From assembly GCF_905147365.1 (NCBI RefSeq), contig NC_056423.1, forward strand, positions 5,994,501-6,058,500: a stretch of 64,000 nt of DNA. Direction: 5' to 3'. Shown one piece after another: positions 1 through 10,839 of the stretch. Position 1 is the first letter of the stretch, and the number at the start of each line of letters is the position of its first letter. The position numbers and the translations under genes were made by a program. The notes below the pieces were generated by a model. It searched no databases. It was not told where the DNA came from and worked only from the letters and a program-made list of their open reading frames with translations. This DNA comes from Aricia agestis. Taxonomy: Eukaryota; Arthropoda; Insecta; Lepidoptera; Lycaenidae.

Positions 1-359
1 TGACAGTTCTTGTTTTGACTATTATAACGGCCTATTATATATATTTTAACGGACCTCCCCAGCAGGAATTAAAATTTAACACCGTGTTAGGCGATTTGAC
101 ATGACATTAGCGTATGGTGGAACGCTCGATAGCTCTAACAAGCCGTTAACTGATTTAACAAGCCATTATTTAACAATGCTTGATGAAACTGGGTCTAAAG
201 AAAATGTTTATTTTATATCATAAAATCTGATTTTATTATAGTCTTTGCTTACCTATTTTAAAGGCACTTTATATATAAATTAATTACATGCTTTAAGATA
301 ACGGCCCAAGCCAGCGGCAGCCAGACGTTTGTCATTTTATACAAGCTGAAAGTTTTTCT
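1..359. other. AT-rich stretch, nothing identified
   Basis: No frame of useful length, splice-like exon or paired repeat is seen before the MITE that begins near 360. Confidence 0.5.
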
Positions 360-830
360 GTACCATCGAGGAATTAATTGATTCCTAGGAAGTTGGCAGA
401 CCAACGTCATTTGGTCGGATCATGTCAATTTAATGTTAATATTAAGGCCGCATTCACACCAAACCGACTGTGAGCCGCCAAATGTGAGCAGGCTCACTGT
501 GAGCCCCAGTGTGGACGTGAAAATATACGGTACCGAATGTCCGCGCCTACGCCTAGCGTAATGGCGTATTTAGGTGTGGACGAAAAAGTGAATATGTATG
601 GAAATACAATAAACTGCGTAACGTTCGCTCACATTCGGCGGCTCACAGTCGGTTTGGTGTGAACGCGGCCTTAATATTAACATTAAATTGACATGATCCG
701 ACCAAATGAAGTTGGGTCTGCCTAATAATAGTGATCTGTCGTTGACGTATGTCTGGGTCTGGGTTTGACGTAACGCGACCAAACTACGTAGGTCCTCCAT
801 CTGCCTAGGAATCAACTTCTCTGATAGTAC
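360..830. repeat. Fold-back MITE, family A copy 1
   Basis: The outer ends are imperfect inverted copies (GTACCATCGAGGA at the left, TCTCTGATAGTAC at the right) with a shared GATTCCTAGG block. Inside, positions 398-489 and 627-720 form long inverted arms, so the element is an inverted duplication around a smaller fold-back whose arms contain CACACCAAACCGAC. A simpler relative without the large internal fold-back lies at 14691-14852. It is non-coding. Confidence 0.7.
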
Positions 831-961
831 ATGTCACCTACGAAGAACAACTAGCTAGTACTTAGTTTGGGTCGCAATTACTTAATTAGGAGCTGGTATC
901 AAGTGGTATACCCAACTTCCGTTAAAGTATACCTAATGCTCAATTTTTTTATATATTATTA

Positions 962-1191
962 CTAGCTGTCCCGGCAAATGTTGTTTTGCTATAGTATTTC
1001 GCCAATATTATTTTATTGAAGTGACTAAATAAGTATGTCACCATGGCAACGTCTATCGCTATCCCGTCGCACAAACAATAGTCGCCGTCAGTCTCGAGTT
1101 GTAATAATTTTGCTATTATTTATTGAACAAATGCACTTATCAATATAAAAAGTACCCAGTAGCCGATTCTCAGACCCACTGAATATGCATA
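962..1191 (-). mobile_element. Helitron family B relic (non-autonomous)
   Basis: Begins with ACTAGCTGTCCCGGCAAA, the reverse complement of a Helitron 3' end (hairpin then CTAG, with T following). It matches the fuller copy at 37468-37781 up to the block ATGCATAT. There it is cut and joined to a different repeat, so the Helitron 5' end is missing. Confidence 0.65.
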
Positions 1192-1192
1192 T

Positions 1193-1345
1193 GGACAACG
1201 AATCGAAGATTTTCTGTTCTTTTATTAGAACTTTTGTCGTGTTGTCTCTATCGCGCTCTTCGGTGGGAGACTTGAGATTGGTGAGACAGCAATACATTTT
1301 CAAATACCTATTTTCAATTTCTCTCGCCCCTGGTGTATCCTCTTA
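1193..1345 (-). repeat. Fragment of dispersed repeat R5
   Basis: Nearly identical over about 150 bases to 23186-23338, including CTCTATCGCGCTCT and GGTGTATCCTCTTAA. Related sequence in the other orientation occurs at 14990-15350. It abuts the broken Helitron. Superfamily not recognised. Confidence 0.55.
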
Positions 1346-1771
1346 ACGATCGCACTCAAAGACATAAAGTTATTATGGGTTCACTTTACACATTTTCTGT
1401 CATCGTTTTCATTTAAATAAATAACTATTTAAGTAGTAATAATCTTCTAATTATCATTTGTCTTCAAGTGCATTGGTTAGAAACATGAAGAATAAAGATT
1501 TTTGTCAATGGGCATCAGATCTTAAAAATAGTGTCATATTATTATCATAAAAAATAGCAAAATAACAATACAATAAAACATTACTTGGACGGAAAAAATT
1601 AGCCTTACATTATTTTATACAATATACAACTATTCCTAAAATTGTAAATGCAAAAGTAGAATAACAGATTAGAAAAATATTAGCTGCCTTATTTCAACGC
1701 TAATGGTCTGTTGAAATACATAGAAAAATAAGGAGCTTATTTTGTAGGTGGGCATTGTTTCACAATAATAA
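1346..1771. other. Unassigned AT-rich sequence
   Basis: No coding signal, hairpin or recognised repeat seen. Confidence 0.4.
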
Positions 1772-2229
1772 AAATCGGCCAAGTGCGAGTCGGACTCGCG
1801 CGCGAAGGGTTCCGTACCGTTATAGAGCAAAAGTAAGCCACAAATTGTGTTTTTTGTATGGGAGCCCCCCCTCATTTTTTTTATTTTAATATTATTATAA
1901 ATTATTAAAGTGCACTTATAATAAAGGATTTTATAAAAATTTCAAGTGTCTAATTGTTACCATTATTGAAATCGAGCAAAAAAGGCCAAATAAATCACGT
2001 TTCTTGTATGGAAGCCCCCCTTCATTATTAATTTTATTTTGTTTTTAGTATTTGTTGAAATACACAGATTGTGTATTGTTATAGCGGCAACAGATATACA
2101 TAATCTGTTTAAATTTCAGAAGTCTAGCTATAGCGGTTTTTGAGATACAGCCTGCTGACAGACAGACGGACAGACAACGAAGTCTTAATAATAGGGTCCC
2201 GTTTTTACCCTCTGGGTACGGAACCCTAA
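1772..2229 (+). repeat. Dispersed repeat R1 (GGCCAAGTGCGAGTCGGACT family)
   Basis: Starts with the GGCCAAGTGCGAGTCGGACT block and ends in GGGTACGGAACCCTAAAAA, with a GACAGACGGACAGACA tract near the 3' end. A second copy lies at 61965-62450. This sequence family is common in lepidopteran genomes; I do not assign a class. Confidence 0.7.
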
Positions 2230-2564
2230 AAATATAGCTAAATGGTCTAAGAGTAAATCAATTATTAGGTACCCTACTGATTTTGGTTTAAGGTATATTT
2301 GCATAACATGACTACAGTGAATAAAAATTAAAAGCACTAGTTATTATTTAATTGTGCTAACAACATAACTTTGTCAATATTATACATACAAACTTGCTTT
2401 TATACTTAAACTCTAGTATTTGTTACTTCCAAATTCAATACATGACACTGAGGTATTAAATTTGAAAATAAGTTAATTAGCTCGTCTTGGCGGGGGCACT
2501 ACCGTGGACCCAGATAGTAAAAAAATGATTGTAAAAATATCAAATGTCAAACTAGCTCATGTAG
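2230..2564. other. Unassigned AT-rich sequence
   Basis: Nothing identifiable up to the target duplication of the next MITE. Confidence 0.4.
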
Positions 2565-2572
2565 GCCTAAAG

Positions 2573-2866
2573 CATAAAGTTAATATACCTAGCGGAATAG
2601 AGCAACAATCTCGAGCTGTCAAACGAAACCAAAACTGGTTTTCATCTGTGTGTAAAATGTGTACGTATACACTTACACAATCATGATTGAACATGAATTC
2701 TATGAGATTAAATTGTCAACGTGCGGCACGTGCCGACTGGACGTCAAAAAAAGAGTTCTGCTGTCATGTATCACACGTCTCTTTTTACCACGCAGTGTTA
2801 CTGATAGTGACATCTCTCTTGCTCAGGCCTTTGTTTCTCTATTCCGCTAGGTATATTAACTTGATG
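2573..2866. mobile_element. hAT-like MITE, family F1 copy 1
   Basis: Terminal inverted repeats start CATAAAGTTAATATACC and end GGTATATTAACTTGATG. The element is flanked on both sides by the same 8 bases, GCCTAAAG (2565-2572 and 2867-2874). An 8-bp duplication is typical of hAT elements. At 294 bp it has no transposase; the short frames inside are incidental. Other copies: 33411, 51929 and 54527. Confidence 0.8.
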
Positions 2867-2874
2867 GCCTAAAG

Positions 2875-3156
2875 TCGGCCACTCAGTTGCGATGAATCGT
2901 TTTTACAGTTTTTAGAAATAGTTACATGGCAAAGTAGTGTTTGTAACCAATCAGAGGAGTAAGAGATTCATGTATTTTATACGTATCAATATACTATCAG
3001 AGCAATTGATTCAAAGCAGATAGTGGACCTACGTAACTTGGTCGTATATAACAAACCCGCTAATTTTGTTGTGCAATATCATTGAACTATTTATTTGACA
3101 ATAAGATTGAAAGGCGGGCGCGTTTAATACTAACCCTAGACGGTCAATAATCTTAT
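2875..3156. other. Unassigned sequence
   Basis: No gene or recognised repeat seen. Confidence 0.35.
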
Positions 3157-3350
3157 ATCTTTAAACGAGCAATTCTTGTATATACAAGAATTGCTCGTTT
3201 GAAGATATTAAATATACTTACCTATATATAATTGGAATCTCGGAATCGGCTCCAACGATTTTCATGAAACTTAGTATATAGGGGGTTCCGGGGGCGATAA
3301 ATCGATCTAGCTAGGAATCATTTTTAGAAAATGTAATTTTAACGTGTTTT
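3157..3350 (+). repeat. Palindrome-headed dispersed repeat
   Basis: Positions 3163-3200 are a perfect 38-bp palindrome (arm AAACGAGCAATTCTTG). It is followed by GGAATCTCGGAATCGGCTCC and GGGGGCGATAAATCGATC, an arrangement I recall from other lepidopteran interspersed repeats. The right boundary is approximate. Confidence 0.5.
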
Positions 3351-3672
3351 ATCGAATACCGTGCTAAGCTCGGTCAAATAGCTAGTAGGTATTGAATAAT
3401 ACGTGATATTGCACAATAAAATTGATCGTCTAGGGGCCCGCTAATATTAAACTAACATAATCCGATCAAATGACGCAGGTCCGTCAACGAATCTATTCCT
3501 TCGATGGTACTATTGGGATTATATTGTGAATGAGGCCATTGGCCAATCGTAGTTGTGTGGAACTGAGGATAGCTGGTGACATGTTCTGTGGTTTTCATAA
3601 AATATATTTTAAAAAAGTTGCTATTTTGCTACTCTAATTTCAGTTCAGCATCGCGGTAAACATTAGTGTGAC

Positions 3673-3961
3673 CACAGCATAGATCAAGATAGATACCGCA
3701 TGTCGCTCCATTTGTGTGAAAACGAGCGTGCCACTTTTCTATAGCTACTGTGACGTACCGATGATAAGAAAAGTGCCCATTATCTAGGCCAACGTTTCTA
3801 TTTGAATTTCTACAGGCATTTTTAGGCATTTAGACATTTTTAAAGCAGATAGCAGACTAAAGAACAGACTTTCGAAAGACGAGCATTGCTCGTCGTTTGG
3901 GAGCGTGATATGGCACGCGAAGTATATACACATGCGGTATCTATCATGATCTATGTCTGTG
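3673..3961. mobile_element. hAT-like MITE, family F2 copy 1
   Basis: Ends CACAGCATAGATCAAGATAG and TATCATGATCTATGTCTGTG are inverted repeats. Perfect 8-bp duplications AGTGTGAC flank it at 3665-3672 and 3962-3969. The second copy, at 43868-44212, has its own different 8-bp duplication, which confirms the ends. No transposase. Confidence 0.82.
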
Positions 3962-3969
3962 AGTGTGAC

Positions 3970-4319
3970 GTATATTATGAGTAAATTATTTTGTAGTACG
4001 ACAGAAATAATTGAAATTGTAGAATCAAAGTACAGTTCACACCAGTATAAGCAATAGGTAGAAACGATTCATCCCAAATTAGATTTCCGTATATACAAAC
4101 ATCCTCACATTATTACATTAAGGAATGTAAAATTTCAGTTCTTGAGACTCTAATATCAATCATGGTCATTGGTCACTGTTAAGCATTTTGTGTACTAACC
4201 CACAAATATATATTTTTTGTTGAGTTATGAATGGAGTCTTGTTATAAATCAATACGTAATTTTTTGTGGGATAGAACACAAATGCTTAAGCGTCCAAGTA
4301 TGAATTAGCTAGCCTAATA
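3970..4319. other. 3' flank of the membrane-protein gene
   Basis: Lies downstream of the minus-strand stop codon. I see no AATAAA on the minus strand here, so the polyadenylation site is not placed. Confidence 0.35.
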
Positions 4320-4406
4320 TCAGTACTCCACCAACATCTCGATATTAGGCGACTGCATCTCCAGGATGATTTGATATTGCGACAGGACGCACATATAGCA
4401 GTAGAC
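4320..4406 (-). CDS. Exon 4 (last) of membrane-protein gene
   Basis: Follows GTGTTTTCAG and encodes 28 residues beginning VYCYMCVLSQYQ and ending MLVEY before TGA. Short, acidic C terminus. Confidence 0.82.
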   Translation of the reverse strand, partial: VYCYMCVLSQYQIILEMQSPNIEMLVEY

Positions 4407-7400
4407 CTGAAAACACAATTAAATATTTTAGTTAAGGACGCTATCACATTTTTTCACAAATATCAGCGATTTTCCGGTACCATTTTAAAGAATTAGGAGT
4501 CACACTGCGAGGATATTTTGGTTTCAAATGAAAGATAATATATTCATCTCCACGTCTACACCATAAAAATTGTACAGCCGCATAAAAAATTAAGTTTTAA
4601 CCATCACAATAATCGCAAAAGTTTAAAAAATGGGGCTTGATTAGGTACCATTATAGCTAAATACACTGAACTAAGGAGAATAAATATATAAAAAAATTGT
4701 TGCTTTTTTAGTCCCCTGTACAAATAGCTATATTTTATATAAAAATAAATAACATTTCCATTTACAAGAAAAATAAGAAACGCTCTCAAATTTCTTCATA
4801 CATTTTCGCCCTATTGTGCATTGCGCTGCAGCTTATTAGCTGCAGCGCAAAGCACAATGCTCCGTGAACAATATCGTGTAACAACAGTTCCCGCATTATA
4901 GCACGAAAGTAAAGGTCGTAAGTCCCAAAACTGTTTTTGATGATTACTTAAAAATTAAATACAATACTAATATTATTTCCTTTAGCCATTATTTTATTAT
5001 GTGTGTGATTATGGTAGTGCAAATTATTTAATGATAGTAACTCAATAAGTGTAACCAATATTCGTTGAAAAGCCCAGAAAGATTCATAATTTCGAAAAAT
5101 ATAACTATCGAGTCAAAATAAGTGAATCGTGTTTTCCGTTAGGCAAATGTCAGATAAAGATACAATGATTAAATAAATTTCATTTTTATAAACTAAGAAA
5201 AAGTAACTCCGTCAAAAAACATGCTCTACAATACTTGGCAAAAATGTGTACCTTATGTACACATTTAAATACATCTGCAATATTTAGATGGCCTTGAGCA
5301 ATATTAGGCTGACGTTACATCATACATGACAGTTCGAAAGGAACCAAATTTAAAACGGTAGTAGTATGGGAGTTACGTTTCCTTAGTATTTGTAGTAAAA
5401 AACTTACATTGTAAGCCAGCCACACCAAATTAAGAAGAGATGCAAAAGTCGCATCCAGCTGAAATTGAAAACACTTTGTATTATGTGTTCTATTCACATG
5501 ATATTGTGAATAGAACACAACACAACACACACAAAATCTAAATTTTAATATGTTTAATGTAAATGTTCCATCCACAAGAAACTGTATTTCAGATATAATG
5601 CTAACAGAGGCACTCAAGAGACTTTTATTGATTACTTACTTAACTTTAAGTTAAATTAAGTCAACATATATCAATAAATTTTCTGTCAATCCACTAAATG
5701 AATTGAAATTAAGTAAATCATTAACTATCTCTGACACCAGGCATAAGACTTACATAAATATAATATCCTCCGAACAACCACAGACTGAATGCAAACTGGA
5801 AAATGATGATTAAGCCCATTGTGATCAGCCATGGCAGCATCAATCCTCGGAGCCACACTTCCATTCCAATCACCTGAAATTAAATTGTATCTGGTAATAA
5901 CAACCATAAAACAGAAGTAACAGAGTATACACTATACAGTACTTACTACAAAATATTATATTTTAATTTGCAGCTAATATAATCATTTTATGTTTAGATT
6001 TTAGATATTTATGATAATAAGCCATTCAAATGACTTTCAAATGTAAATTCTCCCTCAATGTTTAATATGAAGAATTTATATTAAGTATTTTCAATTTTGT
6101 TTTTTGATTTTTCTTTAAGGGGGGTATTACATTATCATTTATATGATCATGTATAGGATCCAATATATATGATCATTTGATCATATCTGCATATTACATT
6201 ATCATATTTCATTGATCCCATATTACGTCATATGTGGTTTCAATAGCCAATGGAGAGCGCTAACGCTGATGTCAGTTACTAGATCTCAGAGAATTAGATT
6301 TGTCAAACGACATCGTCATTTTTAATATGGCTTGTTTTTTGTTATTTCAGCAAGATTATCCAAGTATATAATTAGAAAAAGAATTACATTACATTATTTG
6401 AAACATATTAACGAACAAGAAATTAAAAACTCCTTTTTTATATTAAATAACTGGCAACACCTATTTCTATGACCGTATTGGATCCAATCTCTCAGCAAAT
6501 GTCAAAAAATATGGTCAAGGAGGAAATGAATATATCTATAACATTATCCAGGATCAATGATCTAGGATCCAATATAAATAATAATCTAATATCCCCCTAA
6601 AGAACAATTATAAGTAACAATCTTACAAGAGAAAATTAAAGTAATTTTGACTTACCATTAGGACCGAAGATACAATTAAGAATAAGAATATGAAAATAAA
6701 AATCGACCCAAAAACTAGGAGAGCTGAAAATAAAACAAAATCAAAGGTTAAAATAATATTCTTGTAAATGTAGCGTCTATAATGAAAAGAATAATTAATA
6801 AAAATAGGCTTTTACAACTAATAATGTTTAGACATAAGTTTATATGTAATTATGTAACATGAAATGAGCCACCACTAGGGCTGCCACCTTTATTTTTTTC
6901 CAAATCAAGTACATTGGCTACTTTAGGTGAGAAAAAAACAGTACACAGTATAAAAATAAAGTATAATTTATAAAATTATCTGTATAAATAAAAACAAATT
7001 CTGTACTTTGTTAGTTTCTTTAAAACTTGAGAGATAGGTGATATGAGGTTCATCAGGTCATTTAGTTTGAAATAAAGATTTGTGCGTCTATTATTTTCGT
7101 AAAGTACAAAGTACAATTGCCTGAATAACATACAATCTATACTAATATTATAATTGGGAAGAGTTTGTTTGTTTGTTTGAATGCGCTAATCTCAGGAACT
7201 ACTGGTCCGATTTGAAAAATAATTTTACTGTTGGATAGCCCATTTATCGAGGAAGGCTATATGCTATGTTTTATCACGCTAAGTATAGTAGGAGAGAAGA
7301 AATAGAGGAAAATGTGGAAAAAACCGGGGGGGAAATTATTTGAAAGGGCTTATTTGAACGCGCTAATCTCAGGAACTACTGGTCCGATTTGAAAAATTCT

Positions 7401-8916
7401 TTCAGTGTTAGATATCCCATTGATCGAGGAAGGTTATAAGTTATATTTTATCACGCTAAGACTAATAGGAACGAAGAAATAGAGGAAAATGTTGAAAAAA
7501 ACGGGGGAAATTATATGAAAGGGCCTATTTGAACGTGCTAATCTCAGGAACTGCTTATCCGATTTGAAAAATTCTTTCAATGTTAGATAGCCCATTCATT
7601 GAGGTAGGCTATAGGCTATATTTTATCACGCTAAGACTAACAGGAGCGAAGAAATAGATGAAAATGTGGAAAAACGGGGGAAATTATATGGAATTGCTTA
7701 TTATATTATGAATTACTGGAGCAATTTTTATGTTATTTGGCAAACATGAAGAATAGACCACGTAAAGGGACATAGGCTATTTTTTGCTGCAAAATATACT
7801 GTTGCGTGAAATTTCCAAATTACGCAAGCGAGGCCGCCCGGAACATCTGTATATATTATATTATATTTATATATAAAATAATATTTTGGATGTAATGTAT
7901 GTTTCTATGTATTGCTGAGTGCTTATCCGTCCCTGTTTTCAGATGACGGTTTACTAGGAACCACATAATACCAGGCACTGTGATACGCCTGAGTGGTGTC
8001 CTTTTTGGCAGTAGACATGACAATGCACTACTTGTACTGTTCTTCATGATATTATTATGCTATTATTTTTGTAATTATTTTTCTTTTATTTTTCTCTATG
8101 TATTGTAATGTGTTTTGTCTTATGGTAGTGTAATGTGATGTCTTATGTTAAATAAACGTTATTATTATTATTATTATTATATAATAAAATCGTAGGAAAG
8201 TCAATTCTGTATACTGAATATTTTTGTACAATAAATAATTATTAGGGATGTGATCTACTATGCCAACGCAGACGAAGTCGCGGGCAACAGCTAGTACTTT
8301 ATAATAAAATACGGGTGGCAACCCTAGCCACCACTGTCAATGTTTTTGGGTTTTATACTGAGATATAAAATCACTATTGTAATGTGACTTGACTTCAGTT
8401 TATTTAGCTCGCTTGTGCCCCCTGGCAGCCAAATGCTTGCGGGCTGCTAGTATAATGAAACTACAAGAGATTATATTATCCAACGACATTTGAATCTGGA
8501 AATATAGTTTGCTAGATTTGGGATTCACTACTTCAAAGGCTTCTAAAGCCAAACAAATAATTTACATAGTTAATACATCAGTTTGAAGTTATTAAACCGA
8601 TAGAACTTTATGCTGACAACATACAACTCTAAAATATGTAACTAAATATTATATTGCTAGGATAAATCAAATTTTTGTTTGTATGTAAACAAAGTAAAGT
8701 TAGGTTAGTTGATCTAACAAGAAACTTACAGCCTCTGACATCAGCTTCGAACAGCGGATTCCATAGCTGTGTGGAGTCTCCTCCGGCCATCTGGTACGCG
8801 ATAAACGTGATGAGGACCACGGACATCGCGGCTGTATACACCGCGATCGCTCGACTTCCATTCTTCACGTTTGACGTCCAAATACACGGAGACCAACATG
8901 ATTCCAGGATTGGCAT
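4320..8916 (-). CDS. Small multi-pass membrane protein, four coding exons
   Basis: Joining 8730-8916, 6656-6723, 5754-5873 and 4320-4406 gives a 153-residue protein ending in TGA. Each junction has GT-AG with GTAAGT donors, and phases match (1, 0, 0). An upstream in-frame GTG only extends the open frame; the first ATG is at 8916. Residues 1-22 are polar and hold Cys7 and Cys11. Hydrophobic segments fall at about 23-43, 64-86 and 96-119, and a fourth may span 120-135. The tail is short and acidic. The size and layout resemble the small insect membrane proteins with a DUF7027-like or pasiflora-like tetraspan fold, but I cannot confirm homology by eye. Likely a plasma or endomembrane protein. 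Introns carry transposons (6119-6597 and 6877-8325). Confidence 0.85.
4813..4858. repeat. Intronic hairpin, 20-bp arms
   Basis: ATTGTGCATTGCGCTGCAGC pairs with 4839-4858 with one mismatch across a 6-base loop. Confidence 0.7.
5484..5519. repeat. Intronic hairpin, perfect 15-bp arms
   Basis: TGTGTTCTATTCACA and its exact reverse complement are separated by six bases. Confidence 0.7.
5754..5873 (-). CDS. Exon 3 of membrane-protein gene
   Basis: Exactly 40 codons between ATTTCAG and TAT|GTAAGT. Starts VIGMEVWLRG and contains the third hydrophobic segment (LPWLITMGLIIIFQFAF). Confidence 0.85.
6119..6597. mobile_element. MITE with TAA target duplication (intron 2)
   Basis: Inverted ends are GGGGGTATTACATTATCAT at the left and AATCTAATATCCCCC at the right, flanked by TAA on both sides. 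The interior repeats GGATCCAAT and GATCAT motifs. A 3-bp TWA duplication suggests PIF/Harbinger. No transposase. Confidence 0.65.
6656..6723 (-). CDS. Exon 2 of membrane-protein gene
   Basis: 68 bases following TTTATTTTCAG and ending ATG|GTAAGT. It completes a Ser codon and encodes LLVFGSIFIFIFLFLIVSS plus three residues, which is entirely a transmembrane segment. Too short to be seen as an open frame. Confidence 0.85.
7136..8294 (+). mobile_element. Composite non-autonomous Helitron
   Basis: Starts with TC of TCTATACTAATATTATAA after an A and ends GCGGGCAACAGCTAG before a T, the Helitron signature. It holds about three tandem units of roughly 175 bp (each with CGCTAATCTCAGGAACTACT), then a remnant of a second Helitron 3' end near 7840 (CCCGGAACATCT). 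It also carries a LINE-like 3' tail ending in an ATT array. No Rep/helicase frame. Confidence 0.75.
7857..8180 (+). repeat. Probable LINE 3' end with ATT tail inside the Helitron
   Basis: Ends AAATAAACG followed by an ATT array (8159-8180), like the 3' end of a non-LTR element. The upstream part is AT-rich; the left boundary is uncertain. Confidence 0.4.
8730..8916 (-). CDS. Exon 1 of membrane-protein gene
   Basis: Encodes residues 1-62 plus one base: MPILESCWSPCIW at the start and LFEADVRG at the end. The donor reads GGCT|GTAAGT on the minus strand. It contains the first hydrophobic segment. Confidence 0.85.
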
Positions 8917-9250
8917 TGTCACTTCTACTTACAATACTGACTCCTGAGGCCTGATTAAAATATCCTACAATTTCAAATAATAAACAACAGCCACACCTAG
9001 AAGTGAAGTTGGTAGCGGACGCAAAGGATGAATTAAATACGCGGTTTTAGTTAAAAAATCGAGTGTATTACTAATTTGAAATTGTTACTCTTACGAACCT
9101 TAATTAAATCCTGTAAATTATGCTTGTTTCAGTTTATTAACATAAAACATTACAAACAAAAAGCGGAAACTTGGCAATTTGAGTTTTGACTTTTGACGGT
9201 TGAGGCAGTTGACAGTTGACATTGACAGTTGAGTGACTGATTTTTTTTAT
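8917..9250 (-). promoter_or_regulatory. 5' flank and likely promoter of membrane-protein gene
   Basis: On the minus strand an arthropod-type initiator TCAGT occurs at 8940-8936, about 20 bases before the ATG. A GTAAGT just after it could instead mark a 5' UTR intron. There is no clear TATA box. Confidence 0.35.
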
Positions 9251-9854
9251 TGTACGTACCCTATAATATGGTATGAGATAAATATCAATTCATACTAAGA
9301 TTTTATGATCAGTCACCAGAGAGCGCTTTTTAGAGTTCCATAGTCAACAAGGAAATCTTAAGTGCCCCGAAGACGATCAAACGGTTTGATTCAAACTTTA
9401 CGTGTTTGATGCAACCGTTTGATGTCGGTTTGAATGGTTTGTCAAACGACACTGCGCAGTTTCATTCAATACGCGCTGCCGAGTACACGTCTTGTGATGC
9501 AGAAGATGCTCTAGAGTCTAGACTATAGAGTCTAGATTCTAGAACGAGGATCGCGATTTTCTTATCTTATGTTTATAACGCAATGATGAAATACTCAAAC
9601 CAGATATGTTACTACCGCTCGCGTTGTGAAATGCCGCCCAATTATTAATAAATAAGCTTTAAAATTTGGCATAAAATATAAAGTTTAATATAAAAAATGA
9701 AATACTTATTGTGTGCACACTGCACAGCTGTATTGATTTAAGGGGTACCAGGGTTTTTTTATAAAAGCTTTTGACACCACGTTGACACCAATTTTGTTGA
9801 CACCGCGCGCTATAAACTAAAGTCCACGCGGACGAAATCGCGGGCAACAGCTAG
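9251..9854 (+). repeat. Mixed repeats ending in a Helitron 3' terminus
   Basis: 9579-9630 matches 30224-30274 in reverse, so it is a shared repeat. The segment then ends with GCGGGCAACAGCTAG at 9854, a Helitron 3' end whose last 150 bases resemble the Helitron at 12341-12903. The 5' end is not identified. Confidence 0.45.
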
Positions 9855-9985
9855 TAACTAATAAGTATGATTAGTTCTATGTTACAATGAAGTAAAAAAT
9901 AAAACGCCATCTGTTGAATCGTATTAGAACTAAAATGTTCATTGCATCGATATATTTCTGGATTTTTTATAATATTATAAATAAA
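9855..9985 (+). repeat. Direct duplication, unit 1
   Basis: About 125 bases starting TAACTAATAAGTATGATTAG recur almost unchanged at 10261-10391. A diverged part also follows near 9990-10070. Confidence 0.65.
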
Positions 9986-10260
9986 ATATATTTAAGTAAA
10001 AAATAAAACGCCATCTGTTTTCATATATTAGAATTAAAATGTTGATTGCATTGACATATTTTCTGGATGGAATATAGGCCAACACGGTACACTTGAACCT
10101 CCTTTATTTTAGAGCGCCTTCTGTTGTCAAGTTGTCACATAATTATATTAGAAATGCAGTTGGAGTTCTATAAGATAAGATAGATTGATTATTATTATAC
10201 CAAGTGATAATATTATTAAACATAATATTCTAACGTATTAAAAACTATAAACAAAAACAT

Positions 10261-10391
10261 AATAACTAATAAGTATGATTAGTTCTATGTTACAATGAAG
10301 TAAAAATTAAAACGCCATCTGTTGAATCGTATTAGAACTAAAATGTTCATTGCATCGATATATTTCTGGATTTTTTATAATATTATACATA
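10261..10391 (+). repeat. Direct duplication, unit 2
   Basis: Near-identical to 9855-9985, 406 bases downstream. Both carry AACGCCATCTGTTGAATCG. Confidence 0.65.
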
Positions 10392-10518
10392 AAGTATATT
10401 TAAGATTTTTGAAGTATTATTTTAATACACGTCCAAGACCCAGGAACATTGAAAACTTTTTGTTCCGCCTGCGGGACTCGAACCCAGGACCCCCGGGATG
10501 AGCGCTTGCCACGCGCAA
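10385..10518 (-). repeat. tRNA-derived SINE fragment
   Basis: On the minus strand it reads GGGTTCGAGTCCCGC (B box) and then AACAAAAAGTTTTCAATGTT, as in the SINE at 32032. The A-box half is lost. Confidence 0.65.
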
Positions 10519-10539
10519 TGCGAATTAATTTTCATCGAT

Positions 10540-10716
10540 ATTTTCATGGAAATAAGATATTTTCCCACATCAAAATGTAGCCTATGTCCTTTCTCAGACT
10601 CTAGAATCACTGTGTACAAAATTTCATTGCAATCGGTTCAGTAGTTTTGGCGTGAAAGCGAGACAGACAGACAGACAGAGAGAGATACTTTCGCATTTAT
10701 AATATTAGTATGGATG
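10540..10716 (-). mobile_element. Helitron 5' fragment
   Basis: In reverse it starts CATACTAATATTATAAATGC followed by a GTCTGTCTG tract and ACTGAACCGATTGCAATG, the common 5' region of the Helitron at 12341. Truncated. Confidence 0.55.
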
Positions 10717-10839
10717 CCGTCAAAATGGATTCAAAAATTATTTTCCATAATCTGGATTCCCCATTTGTGAAATATGAAGTTTTAAAGTGGAAAAATCGTT
10801 AGACTTCAGAGCCCCCCTCCCCCCTTCTACCAGCTAAAC

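Larger units (their letters stand above)
4407..5753 (-). other. Intron 3 of membrane-protein gene
   Basis: AT-rich, with two strong hairpins (4813-4858 and 5484-5519) and no recognised transposon. The 100-residue frame at 5315-5617 has no family features. Confidence 0.6.
6877..8325. mobile_element. TIR element with 10-bp target duplication, host of a Helitron (intron 1)
   Basis: Ends AGGGCTGCCACC and GGTGGCAACCCT are inverted repeats. The 10 bases AGCCACCACT flank it perfectly (6867-6876 and 8326-8335). A duplication of this length points to a MULE-like element. A Helitron (7136-8294) is inserted inside, leaving only about 31 bases of the right end after it. Confidence 0.7.

Noticed and set aside
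2504..2872. Overlapping short frames, repeated at 33494-33775, 51854-52093 and 54475-54721
   Set aside because: All are the same non-coding MITE (F1) in different places, with ends and duplications that explain it fully.
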